Positions 43,654-53,454 of a stretch of DNA of 64,000 nucleotides are shown here, one piece after another (within the stretch, counting starts at the first letter, position 1; every line of letters begins with the position of its first letter). This DNA is from Sneathiella sp. P13V-1 (lineage in GTDB: Bacteria > Pseudomonadota > Alphaproteobacteria > Sneathiellales > Sneathiellaceae), in contig NZ_WYEU01000003.1 of the NCBI RefSeq assembly GCF_015143595.1, positions 310,001-374,000 on the forward strand, in the 5' to 3' direction. The position numbers and the translations under genes were made by a program. Below the pieces are notes generated by a model. That model saw nothing but the letters and a program-made list of their open reading frames with translations. It made no database searches and was not told where the DNA came from.

Positions 43654-46600
43654 ATGCATCTGTTGGCAGCGACACCTGGCGGCATTTCAGACGGATCAGA
43701 AGCCGTAGATCTGGGGCAAACCCCCGGTGACATTGTTGTTCTTTCCGCCGCGGATACGGAACTTTCTTCCCTCGCCCTCGTGAACGAGGAGCGAGAAGAG
43801 AACGCGCCTTCCTTACGCCTTGCCAACAATATGCAACTTTCCCACAACCTCAGCGTCGATATTTATGTTGAGGAGATTATCTCTGAAGCCAAGTTGGTCG
43901 TTGTTCGCCTATTGGGTGGTGTGAGCTATTGGTCTTATGGTGTGGAACAAATTACCGAATGTTGTCGCCGCAACAACATTCCGTTGGCGCTTTTGCCTGG
44001 TGATGACAAGGAAGACCCAGAGCTTTTGGGGCTCAATACACTGCCTGCAGATCAAGTACACCGGTTATGGCAGTATCTGGTTCAAGGCGGCGCCATCAAC
44101 TATCGCGCTTTTCTGGAATATTGCGATTTTATTCTGGATGGTCAATCGGATTGGCAAGAGCCGTATCTACTGCCTAAGGCGGGTTTATACTGTCCAAATA
44201 CAGATCATCCTGACCTCAATATCCTTCGTAATAAATGGATCGAAGGACAACCGGTTGTCGCCATTACTTTCTATCGCGCCTTATTTCAGGCAAATAATCT
44301 GGCACCCGTTGATGCACTGATTGAGGCGTTAAAGGATCAAGGCATGAATGCCCTGCCTTTATTCATTTCATCCCTGAAAGATCCGGTGTCATCAGAGATT
44401 ATCGAAACCGTATTTGAAGACACAAATCCAAGCGTGATCCTAAACGCCACAGGGTTCGCTGTTTCAAGTCCCGGTGGGGCGCGACATGAAACCCCCTTTG
44501 ACGGTGCCAACTGTCCGATTTTGCAAGTGATATTCTCTGGCGGCAACGAGGAAGGATGGCGTGACGGGCTTGCAGGTCTTTCCGCCCGCGATATCGCCAT
44601 GAATGTTGCCTTGCCAGAAGTAGACGGCCGAATTTTAAGCCGTGCTGTGTCCTTTAAGGCGGATGCCGGGTTCGATAAACGGACTGAAACCAATATTGTT
44701 ACCTACAAGCCTGTTCTTGACAGGATTGATTTTGTCGCAAAATTGGCTGCTAAATGGGCTATTCTGCAAAAAACAGACCCTATAGATCGCAAAATTGCAC
44801 TTATTCTTGCGAACTACCCTAATCGCAACGGACGCATCGGTAACGGTGTAGGCCTTGATACCCCGGCTGGTGTTATTGAAGTATTGAACGCCCTTCATAA
44901 GGAAAGATATGCGGTTTCCGGCATTCCAGAAGATGGAAATGCGCTCATTGATGCTCTGCTTTCCGGCCCGACTAACGACCGCCAAACTGACGGTGTTTAT
45001 CGCTTAAGCGAATGCCATTTGTCTGTATCAGATTATCAAAAGATGTTCGAAAGCCTGCCTGAGAAAGTTCGATCTGAAGTTACTAAACGTTGGGGCAGTC
45101 CATCGGATGATCCATTTGTGGAAGATGGTGAGTTTCATTTATCGGTGAAACGCTATGGGAATATCCTGATCGGCATTCAGCCAGCCCGTGGATACAATAT
45201 TAACCCAACCGAAAGTTATCATGATCCGGATTTGGTACCGCCTCATGGGTATCTTGCGTTTTACATGTGGCTTCGTGAAGTAGAGGGCATTCATGCAGCG
45301 GTTCATATGGGCAAACATGGCAACATGGAATGGCTTCCCGGTAAATCCTTGGCCTTATCAGAAGAATGCTATCCCGAAACTGTGTTTGGCGCCCTTCCCC
45401 ACATCTATCCGTTTATTGTGAACGATCCCGGCGAAGGAACCCAAGCCAAGCGCCGATCTTCCGCGGTTATCATCGACCATCTCACCCCGCCCATGACACG
45501 GGCGGAAAGTTATGGCCCGCTTGCGGATCTGGAACGACTGGTGGATGAGTACTACGAAGCCGCCGGGGTTGATCCCCGACGTTTGGAATTGCTGAAAAAG
45601 CAAATCCTTGAAATGACGCAGCTGTCTGGAGTTGATAGTGATTGCGGAATTACAGAAGGTGAAAGCGAAGAAGAACAGCTTTCGAAACTGGATAATTATC
45701 TGTGTGAATTGAAAGAGCTGCAGATCAGGGATGGTTTGCATATTTTCGGCAAATCACCTGATGGGCGACAGCTTGAAGATCTTCTGGTTGCCTTGGTACG
45801 TATTCCGCGTGGGGATGGCAAAGGTAGAGATGCATCTCTCATCCGCGCACTTGCCCGTGATCTGGATATTGATGATGAGTTTGATCCGCTCGACTGTGAA
45901 ATGGGGGCCAGTTGGACGGGGCCACGTCCCGCGGCACTTGATCGTGACATCAAATGGCGCAGCAACGGAGACACAGTCGAGCGCCTTGAATTACTTGCCA
46001 GTGATCTTATCAGCGGGCGCACAGCGCCTGAAGAAAACTGGGTGCAGACAAAAGCTGCTCTGGCCTATGTGGAAGAGACCTTAAAGCCAACCGTTCTTTC
46101 ATCCGGAAATGACGAACTAAAAGGTCTGCTAAAAGGCTTAAATGGTGATTTTGTACCAGCAGGGCCATCAGGCGCACCGACCCGTGGCCGGAATGATGTT
46201 CTGCCAACGGGCCGAAATTTCTATTCCGTGGATAGCCGATCTGTGCCCACTCCTACGGCATGGCTTTTAGGCTGGAAATCAGCAGAACGTTTGATTGCCC
46301 ATTACCGCCAAAGCCACGGCAGCTGGCCCAAATCCATGATTTTAAGCGCGTGGGGCACATCCAACATGCGCACCGGTGGTGATGATATCGCCCAAGCTTT
46401 GGCATTGATGGGGGTTCGCCCCACATGGGATAAGGCATCCAACCGGGTAACAGGGTTTGAAATTCTACCTGAGAGTATTCTGGACAGGCCACGTGTGGAT
46501 GTGACCCTTCGTATTTCGGGCTTCTTCCGAGATGCCTTCCCGCAGCAAATGGCCCTGTTTGACAGTGCAAGCCGCGCTGTTGCCAAACTGGATGAAGATG

Positions 46601-47400
46601 AAAAGACCAACCCCCTCGCCCATAAAGTACGCAGGGAAACCGAGGAGCTCATTGCCAAAGGCGTTGAGGCGACGCAAGCCGCCCATCAGGCTGGCTTCCG
46701 CCTGTTCGGATCAAAACCCGGCGCTTACGGCGCAGGATTGCAGGCCCTCATCGATGAAAAAGGCTGGGATGATGAAGGAGATCTGGCCCGTGCCTATGTG
46801 GCGTGGGGCGGATATGCCTACGGATCCAAGGATGATGGCGAGGCGGCTCACTCCCAATTTGAAGACCGCCTTAAAAACATTGATGCCGTTGTCCACAATC
46901 AGGATAACCGCGAACACGACCTTTTGGATAGCGACGATTATTACCAATTTGAAGGTGGTGTAACTGCTGCAGTTCGCCATCTAAAAGGCGCGCAGCCGAC
47001 CATTTATCACAATGATCATTCGCGCCCTGAAAGTCCAAAAATCCAGACTTTGGAAGAGGAAATCGGGCGTATTGTCCGGGCGCGCGCTGCCAATCCCAAA
47101 TGGATCGAAAGTGCCATGCGCCACGGGTACAAAGGTGCCTTCGAAATGGCAGCGACCGTGGATTATCTTTTTGCCTTTGCCGCCACAGCAAAGGCGGTCA
47201 AAGATCATCACTTCGACATCCTGTTTGATGCCTATATAAATGATGATCGGGTACATGACTTTCTAAAAGACAATAACCCGGATGCTTTGCAGGAAATGCT
47301 GGACCGCTTTAACGAAGCGTTGGAACGAAACATGTGGACACCGCGACGGAACAGTACCGCCGCTAACATCGCGGAAATGAAAAGGGAGATGGGATCATGA
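43654..47400 (+). CDS. cobN: Cobaltochelatase large subunit CobN
   Basis: A 1248-residue CobN/BchH-family protein. The C-terminal half has the metal-chelatase segments HMGKHGNMEWLPGKSLALSEECYP, LPTGRNFYSVDSRSVPTPTAW, HYRQSHGSWPKSMILSAWGTSNMRTGGDDIAQALALMGVRPTWD and GMNYDA-like region EMAATVDYLFAFAAT. It inserts cobalt into hydrogenobyrinic acid a,c-diamide, normally with CobS and CobT, which are not in this window. It follows cobW after three bases and overlaps cobO (ATGA). Confidence 0.96.
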   Translation: MHLLAATPGGISDGSEAVDLGQTPGDIVVLSAADTELSSLALVNEEREENAPSLRLANNMQLSHNLSVDIYVEEIISEAKLVVVRLLGGVSYWSYGVEQITECCRRNNIPLALLPGDDKEDPELLGLNTLPADQVHRLWQYLVQGGAINYRAFLEYCDFILDGQSDWQEPYLLPKAGLYCPNTDHPDLNILRNKWIEGQPVVAITFYRALFQANNLAPVDALIEALKDQGMNALPLFISSLKDPVSSEIIETVFEDTNPSVILNATGFAVSSPGGARHETPFDGANCPILQVIFSGGNEEGWRDGLAGLSARDIAMNVALPEVDGRILSRAVSFKADAGFDKRTETNIVTYKPVLDRIDFVAKLAAKWAILQKTDPIDRKIALILANYPNRNGRIGNGVGLDTPAGVIEVLNALHKERYAVSGIPEDGNALIDALLSGPTNDRQTDGVYRLSECHLSVSDYQKMFESLPEKVRSEVTKRWGSPSDDPFVEDGEFHLSVKRYGNILIGIQPARGYNINPTESYHDPDLVPPHGYLAFYMWLREVEGIHAAVHMGKHGNMEWLPGKSLALSEECYPETVFGALPHIYPFIVNDPGEGTQAKRRSSAVIIDHLTPPMTRAESYGPLADLERLVDEYYEAAGVDPRRLELLKKQILEMTQLSGVDSDCGITEGESEEEQLSKLDNYLCELKELQIRDGLHIFGKSPDGRQLEDLLVALVRIPRGDGKGRDASLIRALARDLDIDDEFDPLDCEMGASWTGPRPAALDRDIKWRSNGDTVERLELLASDLISGRTAPEENWVQTKAALAYVEETLKPTVLSSGNDELKGLLKGLNGDFVPAGPSGAPTRGRNDVLPTGRNFYSVDSRSVPTPTAWLLGWKSAERLIAHYRQSHGSWPKSMILSAWGTSNMRTGGDDIAQALALMGVRPTWDKASNRVTGFEILPESILDRPRVDVTLRISGFFRDAFPQQMALFDSASRAVAKLDEDEKTNPLAHKVRRETEELIAKGVEATQAAHQAGFRLFGSKPGAYGAGLQALIDEKGWDDEGDLARAYVAWGGYAYGSKDDGEAAHSQFEDRLKNIDAVVHNQDNREHDLLDSDDYYQFEGGVTAAVRHLKGAQPTIYHNDHSRPESPKIQTLEEEIGRIVRARAANPKWIESAMRHGYKGAFEMAATVDYLFAFAATAKAVKDHHFDILFDAYINDDRVHDFLKDNNPDALQEMLDRFNEALERNMWTPRRNSTAANIAEMKREMGS

Positions 47401-48032
47401 CAGGAAAACAACTGACACCTGAAGAGCTGGAACGCGCCAACGAAAAGGCCCGCAAAAAGAAAGCCGCCCGCGACAAAATGCTGGCAACCAAAACCATCGA
47501 AAAGGGACTGCTGATTGTCCACACAGGTAAAGGGAAAGGCAAATCCACTGCCGCCTTTGGTCTTGCCGCCCGTGCCATTGGCAACGACATGAAAGTTGGT
47601 GTTGTCCAATATGTAAAAGGCAAATGGGAAACCGGAGAGCGTAAAGTTCTGGAAGCCTTCCCTGATCAGATTGAAATTCACACCATGGGTGAAGGATTTA
47701 CGTGGGAGACGCAGGATCGTGAACGGGATATTCGCGCGGCTGAAAAAGCATGGGCAAAGTCCAAGGAAATGATCGAAGCCTGTCGCGGTGAAAATCCTGA
47801 ATATGACATGATCATTCTGGATGAGCTTAACATCGTCCTTCGTTATGACAGCCTTGATCTCAACGAAGTGGTCGAGTTTTTGAAAAACAAGCCGGAAAAC
47901 CTGCATGTGGTTGTCACCGGCCGCAATGCAAAAGACGAACTGATTGATGCGGCGGATCTGGTCACTGAAATGACGCAGATCAAGCACCCCTTCCGCAGCG
48001 GTGTAAAAGCACAGGTCGGGATCGAATTTTAA
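47397..48032 (+). CDS. cobO: Cob(I)yrinic acid a,c-diamide adenosyltransferase
   Basis: A 211-residue CobA/CobO-type adenosyltransferase with a Lys-rich N-terminal tail, the P-loop HTGKGKGKSTAAFG, VGVVQYVKGKWETGE and DMIILDELNIVLRYD. It attaches the 5'-deoxyadenosyl group to reduced cobalt. It overlaps cobN by four bases and shares its last base with the start of cobQ (TAATG). Confidence 0.95.
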   Translation: MTGKQLTPEELERANEKARKKKAARDKMLATKTIEKGLLIVHTGKGKGKSTAAFGLAARAIGNDMKVGVVQYVKGKWETGERKVLEAFPDQIEIHTMGEGFTWETQDRERDIRAAEKAWAKSKEMIEACRGENPEYDMIILDELNIVLRYDSLDLNEVVEFLKNKPENLHVVVTGRNAKDELIDAADLVTEMTQIKHPFRSGVKAQVGIEF

Positions 48033-49498
48033 TGACCAACGCCCTGATGATACAAGGTACGGGATCCGATGTCGGCAAGTCACTGCTTGTCGCAGGCATT
48101 GCCCGTGCTTTGACCAATCGGGGCATGAAGGTCAAGCCATTCAAACCGCAAAACATGTCCAATAATGCGGCCGTCACTGTTGAGGGCGGCGAAATTGGGC
48201 GCGCACAAGCCTTGCAAGCGCGTGCCGCCCGCGCACCGCTTTTGAACGATATGAACCCGGTTCTTCTGAAACCTCAAAGTATGGTCGGGGCACAAGTGAT
48301 CCTGCAGGGAAAAATCTGGGGCAACGCAAACGCACGGGAGTTTCAGAAAGTTAAACCTGAATTCCTGTCAAAGGCTGTAGAGAGCTTCCGCCGCCTTGGT
48401 GAAGATGCGGATATCGTCATCGTGGAAGGCGCGGGCAGCCCGGCAGAAGTAAATCTTCGGAAAAATGATATCGCCAATATGGGATTTGCCGAGGCCGCAG
48501 ATATTCCCGTTCTGTTGGCTGGCGACATCGATCGGGGCGGCGTCATCGCCCAAATCGCGGGCACACATCTTCTGTTGTCTGACAGCGAAAAACAGCGCAC
48601 TAAAGGGTTTATTGTCAACAAATTCCGCGGTGATCCGACGCTGTTTGATGATGGCATGTCGATTTTGGAAGAGAAAACAGGATGGGAAAATTTTGGATTG
48701 GTTCCGTTTTTTCAAGATGCCCATAAATTGCCGCCAGAAGACGCATTTTCTATACAAAGCACACAAAAAAACACCACTGATAAGATTAGAATTGTTGTGC
48801 CGGTCCTGCCACGTATTTCCAATTTTGATGATCTGGACCCCTTGCATGCAGAACCGGATGTTTCTGTTGAAATGATCAAACCCGGCACCCCCCTTCCCAT
48901 AGGTGCGGATTTGATCCTGCTTCCGGGATCAAAAGCAACTATCGCCGACATGAAGGCGATAGAAGACTGTGGATGGGATCTGGATATCAAAGTACACCTT
49001 CGCCAAGGCGGAAGCATCTTTGGCATTTGCGGCGGCCTTCAAATGTTAGGACAGAAAATCACCGATCCTAAAGGCATCGAAGGGGATATTCCCTCCATTG
49101 ATGGGCTAGGGTTTTTGGAATTTGAAACGGAACTTTCAGGGGATAAAAAACTTCTGGAAGAGGCAGGCGAAGATCTCCTGACGGGCAACAGGATCTCAGG
49201 CTATCATATGCATGTAGGGGAATGCCGAGGAGAAGCCATCCAACGCCCGTTCGCCCAACTGGCGTCCGGGTCCGACGGTGTGATGTCGAAAGACGGACGT
49301 GTGATGGGCACCTACCTTCACGGCGTTTTCGCCAACGATCATTTCCGGCAGAAATTCCTGTCGCGCTTTAGGGACGGAACAATAGCACTACTGGCATTTG
49401 AAGAACAGGTTGAGAAGGCGTTGGATGACCTTTCAGATCATCTTGAAACCCATATGAAACTGGATCGATTGGTGGAGGTTGCAAATGCCGCTAACTAA
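48032..49498 (+). CDS. cobQ: Cobyric acid synthase
   Basis: A 488-residue amidotransferase: the N-terminal QGTGSDVGKS ATP-binding motif, KPFKPQNMSNNA, and the C-terminal glutaminase with FGICGGLQMLG (Cys nucleophile), HMHVGE and GTYLHGVF (His). It amidates four carboxyl groups of adenosylcobyrinic a,c-diamide. Its end overlaps cbiB by eight bases on the other strand. The plus-strand unit cobW-N-O-Q under the riboswitch ends here. Confidence 0.95.
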   Translation: MTNALMIQGTGSDVGKSLLVAGIARALTNRGMKVKPFKPQNMSNNAAVTVEGGEIGRAQALQARAARAPLLNDMNPVLLKPQSMVGAQVILQGKIWGNANAREFQKVKPEFLSKAVESFRRLGEDADIVIVEGAGSPAEVNLRKNDIANMGFAEAADIPVLLAGDIDRGGVIAQIAGTHLLLSDSEKQRTKGFIVNKFRGDPTLFDDGMSILEEKTGWENFGLVPFFQDAHKLPPEDAFSIQSTQKNTTDKIRIVVPVLPRISNFDDLDPLHAEPDVSVEMIKPGTPLPIGADLILLPGSKATIADMKAIEDCGWDLDIKVHLRQGGSIFGICGGLQMLGQKITDPKGIEGDIPSIDGLGFLEFETELSGDKKLLEEAGEDLLTGNRISGYHMHVGECRGEAIQRPFAQLASGSDGVMSKDGRVMGTYLHGVFANDHFRQKFLSRFRDGTIALLAFEEQVEKALDDLSDHLETHMKLDRLVEVANAAN

Positions 49499-50486
49499 TC
49501 TGAAGCCATGCAATAACAGCCAGTACACCGACCAACAACAAAACGGACAGACGATAAAGGCTGAGGGCACGCCCCAAATGGGCGGCGCCCACATCTTTCA
49601 CGCCAGCCTCGTTCATCCAAATATCGTTGGTGAGCTTGCCACCGTAAATACGTGGTCCAGCGAGAGAAATCCCAAGGGCACCAGCAACCGCCGCTTCCTG
49701 CCAACCGGCGTTGACACTTTTATGACCGCTGGCATCAGTCACCAAACAGCTGAACGCGCGTCTGCTGGATGCACCCGGCAAGAGAACAGCCGCCACAGCA
49801 ATCAGCAACCCGGTCAATCGCGCGGGAATGTAATTGGCGGCATCATCAAGGCGCGCCGCGAATTTACCGAAATATTCATATCGATCGTTGCGGTGACCGA
49901 TCATGCTATCAAGGGTGTTAATCGCCTTGTATCCAATCAGCCCCGGCAATCCGAAAAGTGCGAACCAGAATATGGGTGCCACGGTCCCGTCCGAAAAATT
50001 CTCAGCGAGGCTTTCAATGGCGGCACGGGTAACGCCGCTTTCATCAAGGCTTTCGGGATCACGGCCAACAATCTGGCTAACCGCGGCGCGTCCTTTGTCC
50101 AAAGAAACATCCAGTCCTTTTTGAACGGCGCGCACCGCATCATAAAGGCCGCGGCAAGCGATCAGGCTGCTGGCGAGCAGGATTTCCAAAACGAACCCGA
50201 ATGGAATCCGTTCAATCAGCGCCATGATCATGACACCCGCAATGACAGATATCAGGATTACCGACAGGGTTGTCAGGCTGCCTGTCATGAAGCGAAGAAT
50301 ATTTCCGCCCCGGTTCAACAGCTTTTCGAAGAAACTGATGAGATTGCCGATAATCACAACCGGATGAGAAATGCGCGCGTATACAAAAGCTGGATCGCCG
50401 ATCAACAGATCCACCAACAATACACACCCTGCAAGCGTCGCGGGGTCCCTCAAAATCTGAGCTATCTGATGGAGTGTCTCTGGCAT
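49491..50486 (-). CDS. cbiB: Adenosylcobinamide-phosphate synthase
   Basis: A 331-residue membrane protein: LLVDLLIGDPAFVYARISHPVVIIGNLISFFEKLLN, SLAENFSDGTVAPIFWFALFGLPGLIGYKAINTLDSMIGHRNDRYEYFGKFAARLDDAANYIPARLTG and AVAGALGI are family motifs. It joins aminopropanol phosphate (from CobD) to cobyric acid. The opposite-strand orientation splits the cob genes and leaves a 56-base divergent promoter region with cbiX. Confidence 0.94.
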   Translation of the reverse strand: MPETLHQIAQILRDPATLAGCVLLVDLLIGDPAFVYARISHPVVIIGNLISFFEKLLNRGGNILRFMTGSLTTLSVILISVIAGVMIMALIERIPFGFVLEILLASSLIACRGLYDAVRAVQKGLDVSLDKGRAAVSQIVGRDPESLDESGVTRAAIESLAENFSDGTVAPIFWFALFGLPGLIGYKAINTLDSMIGHRNDRYEYFGKFAARLDDAANYIPARLTGLLIAVAAVLLPGASSRRAFSCLVTDASGHKSVNAGWQEAAVAGALGISLAGPRIYGGKLTNDIWMNEAGVKDVGAAHLGRALSLYRLSVLLLVGVLAVIAWLQIS

Positions 50487-50542
50487 GGCGCAAAGATGAT
50501 CTGCCAGACCCGATCCGTCAACCTAGAAACTGGAGTTAAGAA

Positions 50543-51589
50543 ATGACCGAAAAAATTGGTGTTATGGTTTGTGGCCATGGAAGCCGCGATGAAGGTGCGG
50601 TTACACAATTTGCCTCTGTCGCCAAAGGCATTGCAGAACGCCTGCCGCAATATGAAGTCGACTCCGGTTTTCTGGAATTTGCCACACCGATTATCCGCAC
50701 TGGATTGGATAACCTTCGTGAAAGTGGCCACAATCATATTCTCGCCATACCCGGTATGCTATTCGCGGCAGGTCATGCAAAAAACGATATCCCATCCGTT
50801 CTGAACACCTATGCGGCGCAACATGAAGGGCTTAAAATCTCTTACGGGCGGGAACTTGGCATTGATCTGAAAATGATCCGGGCCGCTGGTGATCGTATTC
50901 GTGAAGCGTTGGAAGCCGCTGAAGATGACGTTCCTTTGCATGAAACCATGCTGGTGGTTGTGGGGCGTGGCGCATCTGATCCTGATGCCAATTCAAATGT
51001 TTCAAAAGTCATGCGGATGCTTTGGGAAGGCATGGGATTTGGCTGGGGGGAAACGGTCTATTCTGGCGTCACTTTCCCATTGGTGGAGCCGGGCCTAGAC
51101 CACGCGGCACGCCTTGGATACAAGCGCATCGTTGTGTTCCCCTACTTCCTGTTTACAGGCATTCTGGTGGATCGTATTTACGACTACACCGACAAAGTTG
51201 CAGCCAAATATCCTGATATTAAATTTATCAAAGCATCTTACTTAAACGATCATCCGCTCGTGCTGGATTGTTTTGCTGATCGGGTTCAGGAAATTCTGGA
51301 CGGCACGAATAATATGAACTGTGGTCTTTGTAAGTATCGTGAGCAGGCCCTCGGCTTTGAGGATGAAGTGGGCATGGTTCAGGAAAGCCATCATCACCAC
51401 GTGGAAGGTATCGGCACTGGGCATTCTCACGACCACAACCATGATCACAGTCATGACCATGGACACCATCATCACCACGACCATGATCACGATCATGGAC
51501 ATAGTCATGATCATGGACATCATCACCACCCTTACCCACATGCGGACCATCCGCTGGGGCCGGTTACCATGAAAAAGGATGATAAATAA
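50543..51589 (+). CDS. cbiX: Sirohydrochlorin cobaltochelatase CbiX, long form with Fe-S motif and His-rich tail
   Basis: A 348-residue CbiX. Two CbiX-type halves carry CGHGSRDEG with His12 and FAAGHAKNDIP with His78. Near the end NMNCGLCKYRE gives an MxCxxC motif (Cys260, Cys263), which in Bacillus CbiX binds an iron-sulfur cluster. Residues 283-336 contain 28 His, mostly in HD or HH repeats, fit for cobalt or nickel storage. It inserts cobalt into sirohydrochlorin, the first step of the cobalt-early pathway. AGTTAAG precedes the ATG, and cobH follows three bases later. Confidence 0.92.
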   Translation: MTEKIGVMVCGHGSRDEGAVTQFASVAKGIAERLPQYEVDSGFLEFATPIIRTGLDNLRESGHNHILAIPGMLFAAGHAKNDIPSVLNTYAAQHEGLKISYGRELGIDLKMIRAAGDRIREALEAAEDDVPLHETMLVVVGRGASDPDANSNVSKVMRMLWEGMGFGWGETVYSGVTFPLVEPGLDHAARLGYKRIVVFPYFLFTGILVDRIYDYTDKVAAKYPDIKFIKASYLNDHPLVLDCFADRVQEILDGTNNMNCGLCKYREQALGFEDEVGMVQESHHHHVEGIGTGHSHDHNHDHSHDHGHHHHHDHDHDHGHSHDHGHHHHPYPHADHPLGPVTMKKDDK

Positions 51590-51592
51590 TCC

Positions 51593-52246
51593 ATGACGGA
51601 ACACCGTTTCACATATGATTACATCCGCGATCCTGCTGCCATCTATGAAAAGTCATTTTCAACGGTGGCAAGTGAAGTAGATTTCGGTGGCATCCCTAAA
51701 GATCTGGCGCGCATGATTACGCGGATCATTCATGCCTGCGGAATGACAGAGATTTTTAACGAACTGGCCTACAGCGAAGACGTGGTTGTCTCCGCGACCA
51801 AAGCACTGAATTCTGGGGGTACGGTTTTTTGTGATTGTGAAATGGTCCGCCGCGGTATCATTAGCCGCTTTTTGCCAGACGATGTGGACGTCATTTGCAC
51901 ATTAAATGATGAAACGGTTCCAAATCTTGCGAAAGAAATTGGGACGACAAGATCAGCCGCTGCAATAGAGCTTTGGCGGCCTCATCTTGAAAACAGTGTT
52001 GTTGTGATCGGCAATGCGCCCACTGCCCTTTTTCACCTTCTGGAAATGGTCGAACAGGGAGCCCCCAAACCAGCGGCTATTATTGGCTTCCCGGTCGGAT
52101 TTGTAGGGGCCGCAGAATCCAAGCAAGCGCTGCATGAAGCACAAATTGGTGTGCCATATGTCACCTTACTTGGCCGAAAAGGCGGAAGCGCTATGGCGGC
52201 GGGCGCCTTGAATGGGATCTCCATTGGATTAAAGGATAAATCATGA
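51593..52246 (+). CDS. cobH: Precorrin-8X methylmutase
   Basis: A 217-residue CobH/CbiC: YIRDPAAIYEKSFSTVASE, RIIHACGMTE with the catalytic His, SGGTVFCDCEMVRRGI, VIGNAPTALFHLLEMVEQGAPKPAAIIGFPVGFVGAAESKQAL and GRKGGSAMAAGALNGI. It moves a methyl group from C11 to C12, giving (cobalt-)hydrogenobyrinate. It overlaps the cobL start (ATGA). Confidence 0.95.
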   Translation: MTEHRFTYDYIRDPAAIYEKSFSTVASEVDFGGIPKDLARMITRIIHACGMTEIFNELAYSEDVVVSATKALNSGGTVFCDCEMVRRGIISRFLPDDVDVICTLNDETVPNLAKEIGTTRSAAAIELWRPHLENSVVVIGNAPTALFHLLEMVEQGAPKPAAIIGFPVGFVGAAESKQALHEAQIGVPYVTLLGRKGGSAMAAGALNGISIGLKDKS

Positions 52247-53454
52247 GCGATCCTTGGCTATATATCATTGGTGTCGGCGATGATGGGCTGGAGCGGTTAT
52301 CACCCAAGGCAAAGTCCGCGCTAACAAGCGCCACTTTAATCATTGGCGGCGATCGTCATCTGGCAATGCTTCCGGAAAATGACACACGCCCCCGCCTTTC
52401 CTGGCCATCCCCGCTAATGAAGCTCGTTAACGACGTGATGGATCGTCGGGGGGAACCCACAGCCATTCTGGCAACGGGCGACCCACAGCATTTCGGGATT
52501 GGTGTCACTTTCGCCAAAAGGTTGCCTGCCGAAGAAATTAGCATTTTTCCAGCAAGTTCCGCTTTTTCATTGGCCGCGGCAGCGCTCTGCTGGGACCTTA
52601 CACGTGTTCACCAGATTACCCTGCACGGCAGACCTCTAGATTTAATCCGCAGCTCTCTTTATCCCGGGGCGAAACTAATTGCCCTATCGGATACAGGAAA
52701 GACCCCAGCCGATGTTGCTACTCTGTTGTCAGACGCGGGCTATGGTCAAAGCGCAATGACGGTGCTGGAGCATATGGGCGGCGAGACAGAAGTGATCCGC
52801 ACAAAGATGGCTTCTGAATGGATAGGCGCGACAGATATTCAAGATCTCAACTGCATTGCCATTGAGTGCGTTGCAGATGACACAGCCAAACCGTTACCTG
52901 TTATTCCCGGACTGCCGGATGATGTCTTTCTTCATGATGGACAACTCACCAAACGGGAAATCAGAAGCGCGACTTTATCTGCCCTTGCGCCCTTTCCAGG
53001 AATGCATCTTTGGGATATTGGCGGCGGTTCCGGTTCCATTGCGATCGAATGGATGCGATGTCATCCTTTGAATACAGCAATATGCGTGGAGACGCGCAAT
53101 GACCGTGTGCAGCATATTCTTCAAAATAAAGTCAGGCTCGGCACCCCTTTATTGAAGGTCATCGAAGGGCGAGCACCGGATGCTTTGAAAGAACAGGCGC
53201 CCCCTGATCGGGTATTTATCGGCGGCGGCCTCACCAGTGGCGTTTTTGATTATTGCTGGGAACAGCTAAAACCCGGCGGCATTTTGGCCGCTAATACAGT
53301 TACCGTCGAAGGGGAAGCGCTGGCTTTTAAGCTCAATGAGCTTTATGACGGTGAATTAACAAGATTAAACTTTGCCCGCGCGCAGAAAATTGGCGGCTTT
53401 ACCAGCTGGAAACCGTCGCGTCAGGTAACACAACTCGTACTGAAAAAGAAATGA
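52243..53454 (+). CDS. cobL: Precorrin-6Y C5,15-methyltransferase (decarboxylating), CbiE-CbiT fusion
   Basis: A 403-residue bifunctional enzyme. Residues about 1-205 are a CbiE-type tetrapyrrole methylase (IIGVGDDGLERLSPKAKSAL, TGDPQHFGIG, TLHGRPLDL). Residues about 225-403 are a CbiT-type SAM methyltransferase (LTKREIRSATLSAL, LWDIGGGSGSIAIEWMR, VFIGGG). Together they methylate C5 and C15 and remove the C12 acetate carboxyl. It overlaps both neighbours in ATGA junctions. Confidence 0.95.
   Translation: MSDPWLYIIGVGDDGLERLSPKAKSALTSATLIIGGDRHLAMLPENDTRPRLSWPSPLMKLVNDVMDRRGEPTAILATGDPQHFGIGVTFAKRLPAEEISIFPASSAFSLAAAALCWDLTRVHQITLHGRPLDLIRSSLYPGAKLIALSDTGKTPADVATLLSDAGYGQSAMTVLEHMGGETEVIRTKMASEWIGATDIQDLNCIAIECVADDTAKPLPVIPGLPDDVFLHDGQLTKREIRSATLSALAPFPGMHLWDIGGGSGSIAIEWMRCHPLNTAICVETRNDRVQHILQNKVRLGTPLLKVIEGRAPDALKEQAPPDRVFIGGGLTSGVFDYCWEQLKPGGILAANTVTVEGEALAFKLNELYDGELTRLNFARAQKIGGFTSWKPSRQVTQLVLKKK

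Noticed and set aside
47232-48083. 283-codon minus-strand frame across the cobN/cobO region
   Set aside because: It lies opposite three recognised cob genes and shows no domain or ribosome site.
50487-50542. Search for a second B12 riboswitch before cbiX, and again before cobA at 58543-58610
   Set aside because: Both gaps are under 70 bases and contain no B12 box, so they cannot hold the aptamer.
49479-50546. 355-codon open frame on the plus strand opposite cbiB
   Set aside because: It is a mirror of the well-supported CbiB gene, its predicted product is compositionally odd (rich in Asn, Gln and Arg) and it has no recognisable domain.
51420-51530. Short tandem repeat of CATGAC/CACCAT-type units in cbiX
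   Set aside because: It encodes the His/Asp-rich tail of CbiX and is explained by the protein sequence, not by a DNA repeat element.
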